Below are positions 1 through 6,010 of a DNA stretch of 13,130 nucleotides, piece after piece. The translations under genes and the position numbers were made by a program. This DNA comes from Akkermansia muciniphila (GTDB lineage: Bacteria; Verrucomicrobiota; Verrucomicrobiia; Limisphaerales; UBA9464), in NCBI GenBank assembly GCA_945873715.1, contig CAMCFL010000027.1:1-13130 (forward strand). The letters run 5' to 3'. Positions within the stretch are counted from its first letter, which is position 1. Each line of letters starts with the position of its first letter. Below the pieces are notes generated by a model. It had not been told where the DNA came from. It saw nothing but the letters and a program-made list of their open reading frames with translations, and did not search any database.

Positions 1-608
1 TCCTCGGCCTTCAGGTTCTTCGCCTTCAACGCCGGCAAATCCAGGTCCACCGAGACCAGTCGCGTCCGCCCTCCGTACGGCCACGGCACCTGCGCGCCGA
101 ACACCGTCGAAAGTCCCACCCGGACCTGATTCTGGCCCAGGTCGTAGAGTTCCTGTTCGGAAAGGGACTTCGAACTCAGGCCGTATTGCAGGATCGGAAC
201 GGTCGAGGCGTTGTACCGGATCACCAAGGGAGGCGTCTGGCCCGGCGGCATCTGTCGGAGGATGGTCTGGGCGATCGCCGTGATCTGGGCCACGCCGGCA
301 TCGATCGACGCGCCTTCCCGCAGGTAGACCTTGATGATGCCCACGCCGTTGTAGGAGTTCGACTCGACGTGCTCGATGTCGTTGACCGTCGCCGAGAGCG
401 ACCGCTCGTGGATCAGCAGGATGCGCTGTTCGATCTCCTGCGCGCTCAACCCCTGATACTGCCAGATCACCGAGATCACCGGGATGTTGATCGCCGGGAA
501 GATGTCGGTGGGCGTCCGCAGCAGGATCAACGGCGTGATCAGCAGCAGCACCAGCGCCGCCACCACGAAGGTGTACGGGCGACGGAGGGCAAGGCGGACG
601 ATCCACAT
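1..608 (-). CDS. RND efflux transporter permease subunit (N-terminal part, runs off left edge)
   Basis: This is the first 202 codons of an inner-membrane RND pump permease (AcrB/MexB-like, HAE1 type), which exports small molecules using the proton gradient. The ATG is at 608-606. The protein opens with a short basic cytoplasmic stretch (MWIVRLALRRPYTF), then a hydrophobic first membrane helix at about residues 14-31. The hallmark PTDIFPAINIPVISV motif follows, leading into the porter domain. Other family landmarks are the stretch around DIEHVESNSYNGVGIIKVYL, then QMPPG, PPLVIRYNAS and GLSSKSLSEQ. The remaining roughly 800 residues lie outside the window. No adaptor (membrane fusion protein) gene lies just upstream, where there is only repeat-rich DNA, so this looks like the first gene of its unit or a lone permease. 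No Shine-Dalgarno sequence is evident before the start. The family is secure; the substrate cannot be told. Confidence 0.93.
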   Translation of the reverse strand, partial: MWIVRLALRRPYTFVVAALVLLLITPLILLRTPTDIFPAINIPVISVIWQYQGLSAQEIEQRILLIHERSLSATVNDIEHVESNSYNGVGIIKVYLREGASIDAGVAQITAIAQTILRQMPPGQTPPLVIRYNASTVPILQYGLSSKSLSEQELYDLGQNQVRVGLSTVFGAQVPWPYGGRTRLVSVDLDLPALKAKNLKAE

Positions 609-742
609 GACGATTTCGGGAGGGGAGACGGACGACGGGCTTCATACGCCCTCAGGTGTCCAACCATGGCCAACGAACGCTCAATACAAGATGGCTCGAC
701 CACTGCTACGCAACAAGTTTCACCGCCGTGGACGGATGCAGT

Positions 743-841
743 GCATCTTGGGATTGTGGTCACGAATGTAGGCCCACTGCCCTCAGCGGGCGCGTTCACA
801 TCGCCGGCAGAGGGCAGGCGGCCTTCATCCATGGGCAACTC
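743..841 (+). repeat. Dispersed repeat family A, copy 1 (about 100 bp, palindromic core)
   Basis: This copy aligns along its whole length with the reverse complement of 10531-10630. Shared blocks are GCATCTTG at the left end, the core GTAGGCCC-CTGCCCTCAGC, GAGGGCAGGCGGCCT, then TCCATG and CAACTC at the right end. The core is an imperfect inverted repeat: GTAGGCCCACTGCCCT (768-783) faces AGGGCAGGCGGCCTTC (811-826). It could fold into a stem-loop in RNA or single-stranded DNA. Its function is unknown. Confidence 0.8.
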
Positions 842-917
842 AAGATTCACCCAACAGCGCCACCGACCCCAAGTCACCCCGGGAGAACCCCGGGCGCGCG
901 GCGGTCCCATGCCGCTT

Positions 918-975
918 CAGAGGAACGAGTTCTGCGAGTCCCCTAGAGCGATTCGCGGGAGCTTCGTCCGACCCT
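918..975 (+). repeat. Dispersed repeat family B, copy 1 (degenerate palindrome)
   Basis: Resembles 10400-10475 in the same orientation. The shared blocks are GCTTC-GAGG-ACGAGTT, CGAGTCCCC and, after a shorter loop here, CGCGG-(A/G)-CT-CGTCCG. The left arm at 922-941 pairs only partly with the right arm at 954-969, so this copy looks older or decayed compared with copy 2. Confidence 0.6.
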
Positions 976-1017
976 CGGCCCATCGAATAGTCAACAATAT
1001 AGACGCGACCCCATTGT

Positions 1018-1039
1018 CCCCGGTACCGGCGGGCCGCCG
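1018..1039 (+). repeat. Short repeat family G, copy 1
   Basis: A 22-base block (CCCCGGTACCGGC then GGGCCGCCG) matches 2360-2381 at 20 of 22 positions in the same orientation. It is GC-rich and short, so chance resemblance is not fully excluded. Its position among other repeats in both gaps supports a real family. Confidence 0.4.
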
Positions 1040-1227
1040 CTACCCCTACTCGGAATCCCAGCTTTGGCCGGCCGGTCTGGACGCCGGAGGCGTCACGGAA
1101 TGTAGCCGGCGGTCGCCCGACCGCCGGTTCGCCGATCCCCCGCCCATCGACCCCGGCGGGGTCGCGCCAGGCCAAACACAGACCCGCAGGCTCGATCTCC
1201 GAAAGCGAAGGAAGACGACAAGCCAGA

Positions 1228-1260
1228 TTCTCCCGCAGAGACGCGGAGCGCGCGGAGAAG
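1228..1260 (-). repeat. Dispersed repeat family D, copy 1
   Basis: Read on the minus strand this is CTTCTCCGCGCGCTCCGCG followed by TCTCTGCGGGAGAA, a threefold near-tandem of a CTCCGCG-like unit. It matches 2310-2340 in the opposite orientation with only a few mismatches. Repeats of this general CTCTGCG/CTCCGCG type are scattered through many planctomycete and verrucomicrobial genomes and often produce spurious ORFs. Confidence 0.65.
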
Positions 1261-1279
1261 GCCCCTCACCCACGAACTT

Positions 1280-1330
1280 CGCGAAGCGTCCTGGAGTGCG
1301 CGTAGCGTCAGCTACCGCTTTGGCCGCGGG
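1280..1330 (+). repeat. Dispersed repeat family F, copy 1
   Basis: Aligns with the reverse complement of 2544-2594 over about 50 bases with one or two small gaps. Shared blocks are CGCG-AGCGTC, TGGAGTGCG, AGCGTCAGCT and CCGCTTT. The copies are inverted relative to each other and lie on either side of the two small membrane-protein ORFs. Confidence 0.7.
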
Positions 1331-1365
1331 ACTCTCCTACGCGGCAAGCTCCCACGGATTCGGGC

Positions 1366-1827
1366 CTACCGCAGATGGGGCAGTGGAGCCAAGGATCCAG
1401 CTGCGGCCGCTCTGAATCTGCGCAAACCCCACCCCATTGCCCCGCGCCCGTCGGACACCGTTTCCCCTTCGTAAGCGGGCCACACCCTCCCGACACCGCA
1501 ACTCGAACTACCTGACCTATCTCCCTCACCCGGAGCCTCATAATTCTTTACCAACCTCCACACAAAGCACACAGGCCTGAATGCAAAGAATGGCCACTCA
1601 TCTCCACTATAGGATCCATTGCCGTAGTACGGCCTGCAGAACAGATAATAAGGCCTCGGCCCGAAGGCAACACGCCTTCCATTGAACTCCTCTTCCCCTT
1701 GAGGCCAAGCGGTATCCCTATAGTCAAACACTACGAGTGATGACATGAAGTAGACGGTGGATACTACAGCAGTGCTCAAGGCAAACTGCAGCGCAAAGCT
1801 CCAAACTGGTCTTCTTGCAGCACTCAT
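1366..1827 (-). CDS. Small hypothetical protein with N-terminal membrane segment
   Basis: A 153-aa ORF of unknown function, starting at the ATG at 1827-1825. Residues 8-34 are hydrophobic (WSFALQFALSTAVVSTVYFM...), fitting one membrane helix or an uncleaved signal anchor. A middle section rich in Tyr, Phe and Pro follows (RPYYLFCRPYYGNG, then FFAFRPVCFVW). The last roughly 45 residues are Gly/Arg/Ala-rich and low in complexity. They may be read-through into repeat-derived DNA, so the true protein may be disrupted near residue 105. The DNA is clearly AT-richer than its surroundings (1561-1620 counts to 28 G+C of 60). It follows the 115-aa membrane ORF by 46 bases on the same strand, so the two may form one unit. 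No family is recognised. The N-terminal part is probably real; the C-terminal end is doubtful. Confidence 0.45.
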   Translation of the reverse strand: MSAARRPVWSFALQFALSTAVVSTVYFMSSLVVFDYRDTAWPQGEEEFNGRRVAFGPRPYYLFCRPYYGNGSYSGDEWPFFAFRPVCFVWRLVKNYEAPGEGDRSGSSSCGVGRVWPAYEGETVSDGRGAMGWGLRRFRAAAAGSLAPLPHLR

Positions 1828-1873
1828 GGACGAAGTCGCGGTGGCTCATTACCACATGCCGCGTCTCTTTGGT

Positions 1874-2221
1874 TCAACTTCCAAACGTCCACAGATGATT
1901 TCGAATCATCGCGATCGTCACGGCGAGGACCAGGGCAACCACATGCCACCCCGCAATGCGCAACCCTGTGCTCCGGAAATTCCCCTTCTTGAGCGCCCGC
2001 GATAGGAGCACTCCGACCACTGGAAAATAGAGCACTCCAACGGCGATGTCCGGGTAGTCTGCTGCACCGAGAGAATCGTAAGGGGAACCCGCCTGCCGGA
2101 GGAACATGACGACCAGCGATTGCGGGCAAAGGATCCAGATGAACGACTGATGCCAAAGCAAGCCGAGCGCGCAGATCGGCACCAGCAGCAGCCCAATCAG
2201 GAGTGGCAGGATTCGGGGCAT
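1874..2221 (-). CDS. Small hypothetical integral membrane protein
   Basis: A 115-aa ORF with an ATG at 2221-2219, chosen because the frame upstream is repeat-derived and the hydrophobic N-terminus begins here. Three hydrophobic stretches are visible. Residues 4-24 (ILPLLIGLLLVPICALGLL) are a good helix, as are 88-106 (RIAGWHVVALVLAVTIAMI). A weaker one covers 59-75 (IAVGVLYFPVVGVLLS). A basic loop, RALKKGNFRSTGLR, sits between the last two and probably faces the cytoplasm. The overall pattern is that of a small polytopic membrane protein of unknown role. The encoding DNA has lower G+C than the flanking genes, and repeats crowd the region just upstream. No family is recognised. The amino-acid composition and clean start and stop make it likely to be a genuine gene. 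Confidence 0.6.
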   Translation of the reverse strand: MPRILPLLIGLLLVPICALGLLWHQSFIWILCPQSLVVMFLRQAGSPYDSLGAADYPDIAVGVLYFPVVGVLLSRALKKGNFRSTGLRIAGWHVVALVLAVTIAMIRNHLWTFGS

Positions 2222-2309
2222 CAGGGACCGGAACGGGAGCAAGAACCGGTCCACAGCGTCCGCGGTTGGTCCACCACCGCACGCGAATCCAGAAGCGGCC
2301 TGCCTTCCC

Positions 2310-2340
2310 CTTCTCCGCGTGCTCCGCGCCTCCGCGCGAC
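2310..2340 (+). repeat. Dispersed repeat family D, copy 2
   Basis: CTTCTCCGCGTGCTCCGCG followed by CCTCCGCGCGAC. It matches the minus-strand reading of 1228-1260, so it is inverted relative to that copy. The unit is three imperfect CTCCGCG-like blocks. Confidence 0.65.
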
Positions 2341-2359
2341 ATCCATCGACCGTTCCTCC

Positions 2360-2381
2360 CCCCAGTACCGGCCGGCCGCCG
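2360..2381 (+). repeat. Short repeat family G, copy 2
   Basis: CCCCAGTACCGGC then CGGCCGCCG; 20 of 22 bases equal 1018-1039. It lies 19 bases after repeat D copy 2. Confidence 0.4.
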
Positions 2382-2418
2382 GATACGCCCGGTCTGATAC
2401 CTTGCCGGAGTCCCCTCC

Positions 2419-2449
2419 CATCCGCGTTCATCCGCGTCATCCGCGGTCC
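2419..2449 (+). repeat. Tandem CATCCGCGT repeat (family E)
   Basis: Three near-copies of a 9-base unit (CATCCGCGT, TCATCCGCG, TCATCCGCGG). On the minus strand it translates to an MTRMNADGRG-like peptide, a familiar signature of repeat-derived false ORFs in many genomes. There are too few and too short units for a CRISPR. Confidence 0.65.
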
Positions 2450-2543
2450 AACCCCTTCCCTGCCCCGCCCGCTGTGGCGCGTGGGTCCAAGCCTCGCGGC
2501 GTACCGCACCCACCGGGAGAGCGGGTCACTCCCCAGTGCGGTG

Positions 2544-2594
2544 AAGCGGGCAAAAGCGGCAGCTGACGCTGCACGCACTCCATGACGCTCCGCG
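2544..2594 (-). repeat. Dispersed repeat family F, copy 2
   Basis: Its minus-strand reading (TGGAGTGCGTGCAGCGTCAG, then CTGCCGCTTTT) matches 1280-1330. The two copies are inverted and flank the small membrane-protein ORFs. Confidence 0.7.
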
Positions 2595-2645
2595 CCCCCG
2601 GTCGATCTGGTCGCAGGGATCCGGTCCGGGACCTGGTTGGTCCGA

Positions 2646-2670
2646 TCTCCGCTTCTCCGTTTCTCCGCGG
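2646..2670 (+). repeat. Short CTCCG tandem, related to family D
   Basis: TCTCCGC, TTCTCCGT, TTCTCCGCGG: three consecutive 7-9 base near-copies, about 100 bases before the upp start. It resembles the CTCCGCG unit of family D. Confidence 0.45.
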
Positions 2671-2770
2671 CGATCCCAAGCGTGGTCGTGCCGACCCTCA
2701 TTCCCGTCTCCGCCCCAGCGTCGGGCGTGACGTCTGCGGGAGTTCCGGCAATCCTGCGGGCGGAAAGCCC

Positions 2771-3391
2771 ATGAAGAATCTCACCGTCCTTGAGCACCCG
2801 CTCCTCGCCCGGGCCCTGACCCAGCTCCGCGATCAATCCACGCCGGTTCCGGCGTTCCGGCATCACCTGATGGAGTGCGGCCGTCTCCTCGCCTGTGAGG
2901 CCACCCGCGATCTGGAGGTCCGCAAGGTACGGGTCCAGACCCCGCTCGCCCTGGCCAGTGGGGTCCAACTGCGGCGTCCGGTGACGCTGGTTCCCGTGCT
3001 GCGCGCCGGCCTGGCGCTGTTGGACGCCTTTCGCGACATGCTGCCGGAAGCCACCATCGGCTTCGTGGGACAACGTCGGAACGAAGAGACGCTTGAAGCG
3101 GAGACCTACCTTTTCAAGGTCCCTGCGGTCCGCGTCTCCGAGGTCTTTGTCCTCGACCCGATGCTGGCGACGGGCGGGAGCGCGATCTCGACGCTCGACC
3201 AACTCAAGCGACACGGTGCCCGACGTCTGCGCCTGATCTGCCTGCTGGCGGCTCCGGAGGGCGTTGCCGCGATGGAGAAGGCGCACCCGGAAGTGCCGAT
3301 CCTGACGGGGGCGCTGGATCGCCGGTTGAACGAGCGCGGGTACATTGTCCCGGGGTTGGGCGACGCCGGCGACCGATGTTTCGGGACCTGA
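2771..3391 (+). CDS. upp: Uracil phosphoribosyltransferase
   Basis: UPRT makes UMP from uracil and PRPP in pyrimidine salvage, in the cytoplasm. The 206-aa length matches the family (about 208). The start is the ATG at 2771: MKNLTVLEHPLL is the usual UPRT N-terminus, and the frame upstream is repeat sequence. Visible landmarks are RHHLMECGRLL (30-40), PVLRAGLALL (75-84), and the PRPP-binding loop VLDPMLATGGSA at 127-138. The C-terminal uracil-binding segment YIVPGLGDAGDRCFGT occupies 191-206. All key motifs are intact, so the enzyme should be active. No Shine-Dalgarno sequence, and no attenuator-like leader, is apparent. The kinase gene begins about 55 bases after the stop on the same strand, so the two may be co-transcribed, although no functional link is known. 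Confidence 0.95.
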   Translation: MKNLTVLEHPLLARALTQLRDQSTPVPAFRHHLMECGRLLACEATRDLEVRKVRVQTPLALASGVQLRRPVTLVPVLRAGLALLDAFRDMLPEATIGFVGQRRNEETLEAETYLFKVPAVRVSEVFVLDPMLATGGSAISTLDQLKRHGARRLRLICLLAAPEGVAAMEKAHPEVPILTGALDRRLNERGYIVPGLGDAGDRCFGT

Positions 3392-3446
3392 GCCCGCGAC
3401 AAGAACGTGTAGCCGTCCGCCCCTGTTGCAGGTCTTGTCTTCCGCG

Positions 3447-5834
3447 GTGAGTGAGCCATTCCAGAATCTTCCTCCGGGTACCACCTGGACGCGCCGGACG
3501 TTGCTTCGTCACCGGTCGCTGTTGGTCACCACCGTGATCTCGGCGCTACTCATCCTCGGCGTGGGCTGGTGGAGTCTCAACGCGGTGCGCCGAACGCTGG
3601 AGGAGTCCCTCCGCAGCGAACTCAAGACCGCGCTCGAAGCCAACGTCACCGCCCTCGACCTCTGGATCCACACCCAGCTTCGCACGGCCACCCTCCTGGC
3701 GACCGACCCGACCATCCGGGATCCCGCCAATGCCGTGTTGGAGCAGTCGCGCACCAACGCGCCGGGACCTGGAGGCGGTCGTGGATTTGGGCCGGGTCCG
3801 GGATCGGCTCCCGGACCGTTCCCTTCCTCGGATTCCCGGACCTTCCAGTTGGCCAAGGCCCTGGATGAACGCCTGCCCATCGCCGGGTATGAGGCGGCGG
3901 TCCTGGTCGGGACCAACGGCCGGGTGGTGGCCTCCTCCGGTCGCCTGCGTCTCCGACCTGGAGCCCAGGTCCCGGCCGATCACCTCGAACTGTTCCAGCG
4001 GGTGCTGACCAACGGAAAGCCCGTGCTGGTCACTCCGTTCAAGCCCGTCCGGCCCACCGGGCGAGGTGGTCCCGGGGGGCGCTGGGGCCCCGGCCGGGTC
4101 CCCGCCTCCGGCTCCAACGCGGCCATGGGTCCGGGCGAACGTCCGCCTCTGCCGCCGGGCGTCATCAACGCACCGCGCTCTGGGGGGCCGCCCGAGGGAA
4201 CGCCGCGCGGGGAACTGCAGGTCATGCAGGTGCTGGCTCCGGTCCGCGATGACTCGGGACTGATCAGCGGTGTGCTGGCGGTCATCCTGCGGCCCGAGGC
4301 GGAGTTCACCCGCGTCCTGTCGGTGGCCCGCGCCGGCACGAGCGGCGAGACCTTCGCCTTCGACCCGGAGGGACGTCTGCTTTCGCAAAGCCGGTTCGAG
4401 GATCAACTGCGTCAACTCGGCCTGCTCACCAATACCGCCGGTGTTTCCTCCGCCCTGAACCTGGTCCTGCGCGATCCCGGGGGCGATGTCACCCGGGGAT
4501 TCAAGCCCGCGCCCGGATCGGCCACCAACGGGCTGATGCACTTCGTGTCGAATGCCATCTCCGAACCCGCCGGTGCCAGCGTCACGCCCGCCCGCGACTA
4601 TCGGGGCGTCCCCGTCGTGGGCGCCTGGCATTGGATGGAGGATCACCAGTTCGGCGTGGTCACCAAGATCGATGCCGATGAAGCCTTCCGACCGCTCCGT
4701 GTGTTGCGGCTCATCTTCCAGATCCTCCTGCTCCTGGTCGTGCTGGCGGCCATCGCCGGCGTGGTGGCTTCGCATGTCGGATCCGTCTGGCGCCGGCGTT
4801 TCGACGAAGCCCAACTCCGCGCCCGGCAACTCGGGCAATACACATTGATCGAGAAGATCGGCGAAGGCGCGATGGGCGTCGTCTATCGCGCGCGCCACGC
4901 CCTGCTCCGCCGCGAGACGGCGGTGAAGCTGCTGCTGCCCGACCGAGCCGATGACGATCTGATCCGCCAGTTCGAACACGAGGTCCAGCTGACCTGCCGG
5001 CTGACCCATCCCAACACGATCCAGGTGTTCGACTACGGCCACACCGCCGACGGCATTTTCTATTACGCCATGGAACTGCTCCAGGGGCTGACCTTGCAGG
5101 AGTTGGTCGATCTTCATGGAGCGCTTCCCGAGGAGCGCGCCATCCACCTGCTGCGTCAGGCCGCAGGCTCGCTGCAGGAAGCCCACGACGCCGGCCTGAT
5201 CCACCGCGATATCAAGCCCGGCAATCTGTACCTCTGCGAACGCGGCGGCATGCCGGATACCGTCAAGGTGCTCGACTTCGGCCTCGTCCGGGATCTTGCG
5301 CACGGTCCGGTCGACGGAGCTGGCAAGGGCGACACGAAAGCGGCGTCCTCACGCTTCATCGGAACGCCGCTCTACATGGCCCCCGAAACCATCCGCACGC
5401 CCGGTCAGGGGGACGCCGCCAGTGATCTCTATGCCCTCGGCGCCGTGGCCTACCTGCTGGTGACCGGGCTGCCGGTGTTCAGCGCGGGCTCGGTCGAGAT
5501 GGCCTGGGAGATGCATTCCAATTCCGTCCCGCCCCCCCCCGGCAAACGCTCGCCGGAACCGCTCAGCCCCCAACTGGAATCGCTCATCCTCGCGTGCCTC
5601 GCCAAGAATCCGGCCCATCGCCCCGGTTCCATGACCGATTTCATTGCCGGACTGGACCAGTGCCCCAAGGCCCACGCCTGGACGGTCGATCGTCGGCATG
5701 ATTGGTGGTCCCGACACGTGACGGACACCAGCGGCGCCCGTCGCACTGGCGCCGCGCCGATCGTGAAGCCCACCGCCGTCGAGGCCACTCTCCGGATTGA
5801 TCTGTCGACCCGCGCGGCGGAGAAGGAGGTCTAG
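3447..5834 (+). CDS. Transmembrane Ser/Thr protein kinase with extracytoplasmic Cache-like sensor
   Basis: A 795-aa receptor-type kinase. The first membrane helix is at about 24-45 and the second at about 421-447, enclosing a roughly 375-residue extracytoplasmic region that looks like a double-Cache sensor. That region is interrupted by two Gly/Pro/Arg-rich, probably disordered inserts (about 105-130 and 199-254). The cytoplasmic kinase domain (about 465-745) has the glycine loop GEGAMGVVY, AVK Lys494, a helix-C FEHEV, HRDIKPGN with catalytic Asp588, DFG Asp610 and MAPE. All catalytic residues are present, and it is an RD kinase. A short Thr/Ala/Arg-rich tail ends the protein. GTG at 3447 was chosen because it sits shortly before the basic segment and first helix. 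A TTG at 3345 in the same frame would overlap upp by 47 bases. Neither start has a good ribosome site. A run of nine C (5532-5540) lies in the kinase C-lobe. The ligand is unknown. Confidence 0.9.
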   Translation: MSEPFQNLPPGTTWTRRTLLRHRSLLVTTVISALLILGVGWWSLNAVRRTLEESLRSELKTALEANVTALDLWIHTQLRTATLLATDPTIRDPANAVLEQSRTNAPGPGGGRGFGPGPGSAPGPFPSSDSRTFQLAKALDERLPIAGYEAAVLVGTNGRVVASSGRLRLRPGAQVPADHLELFQRVLTNGKPVLVTPFKPVRPTGRGGPGGRWGPGRVPASGSNAAMGPGERPPLPPGVINAPRSGGPPEGTPRGELQVMQVLAPVRDDSGLISGVLAVILRPEAEFTRVLSVARAGTSGETFAFDPEGRLLSQSRFEDQLRQLGLLTNTAGVSSALNLVLRDPGGDVTRGFKPAPGSATNGLMHFVSNAISEPAGASVTPARDYRGVPVVGAWHWMEDHQFGVVTKIDADEAFRPLRVLRLIFQILLLLVVLAAIAGVVASHVGSVWRRRFDEAQLRARQLGQYTLIEKIGEGAMGVVYRARHALLRRETAVKLLLPDRADDDLIRQFEHEVQLTCRLTHPNTIQVFDYGHTADGIFYYAMELLQGLTLQELVDLHGALPEERAIHLLRQAAGSLQEAHDAGLIHRDIKPGNLYLCERGGMPDTVKVLDFGLVRDLAHGPVDGAGKGDTKAASSRFIGTPLYMAPETIRTPGQGDAASDLYALGAVAYLLVTGLPVFSAGSVEMAWEMHSNSVPPPPGKRSPEPLSPQLESLILACLAKNPAHRPGSMTDFIAGLDQCPKAHAWTVDRRHDWWSRHVTDTSGARRTGAAPIVKPTAVEATLRIDLSTRAAEKEV

Positions 5835-5858
5835 GACCCAGGTCCCTCCCGGGACCGA

Positions 5859-5931
5859 TCCTGGGACCGCGGGCGTCCTCGCCCGCTTCTCTCTTCCCTG
5901 CCTCCCAAGCGGCCGGGGACGCCCGCCTCCC
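5859..5931 (+). repeat. Dispersed palindromic repeat family C, copy 1 (stem-loop after kinase gene)
   Basis: The left arm at 5863-5888 (GGGACCGCGGGCGTCCTCGC, then CCGCTT) pairs imperfectly with the right arm at 5907-5931 across an 18-base pyrimidine-rich loop. Positions 5859-5888 are identical over 30 bases to the reverse complement of 10488-10517. It starts 24 bases after the kinase stop codon, so the hairpin may act as a transcript 3' end. It has no U-tract. Confidence 0.8.
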
Positions 5932-6010
5932 ACATCCCTGCCCCCTCGAGCGGGCCCTTCTCGATTCTGGGCAATCGGAACCTTCTCCGGCACGCTTGGG
6001 GCCGAACACA

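Larger units (their letters stand above)
609..1365. other. Gene-free repeat-rich intergenic region
   Basis: About 750 bases with no convincing gene. Open frames here are GC-driven, and their peptides are translations of dispersed repeats. The region holds copies of repeat families A (743-841), B (918-975), G (1018-1039), D (1228-1260) and F (1280-1330), each matched by another copy in this window. The promoter of the RND gene should lie near 620-740 on the minus strand, but no convincing -35/-10 pair was seen. Confidence 0.7.
2222..2770. other. Gene-free repeat-rich intergenic region
   Basis: About 550 bases between the divergent small membrane-protein ORF (minus) and upp (plus), so promoters for both are expected here. 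None can be assigned with confidence. The stretch holds repeats D (2310-2340), G (2360-2381), E (2419-2449), F (2544-2594) and a CTCCG triplet (2646-2670). Open frames through it are repeat translations. Confidence 0.65.

Noticed and set aside
638..692. Third, decayed copy of family A near the RND start
   Set aside because: A CATCTTG box and a CCCTCAGG-like core are present, but the spacing and most bases do not align with the two real copies.
186..1415. 409-codon plus-strand open frame
   Set aside because: Antisense to the RND gene for the first part and repeat translation for the rest; low-complexity Arg/Pro/Asp composition.
2419..2449. Possible CRISPR or iteron array
   Set aside because: Only three 9-base units with no spacers and no nearby cas or replication gene.
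2222..3484. N-terminal extension of the 115-aa membrane ORF as a 536-aa protein
   Set aside because: The extension crosses repeats D, E and F and runs antisense to upp. Only the last 115 residues look like a protein.
3546..5303. 585-codon open frame antisense to the kinase gene
   Set aside because: It is the mirror of a high-GC coding frame. Its peptide has no recognisable motifs, while the plus strand encodes a complete kinase.
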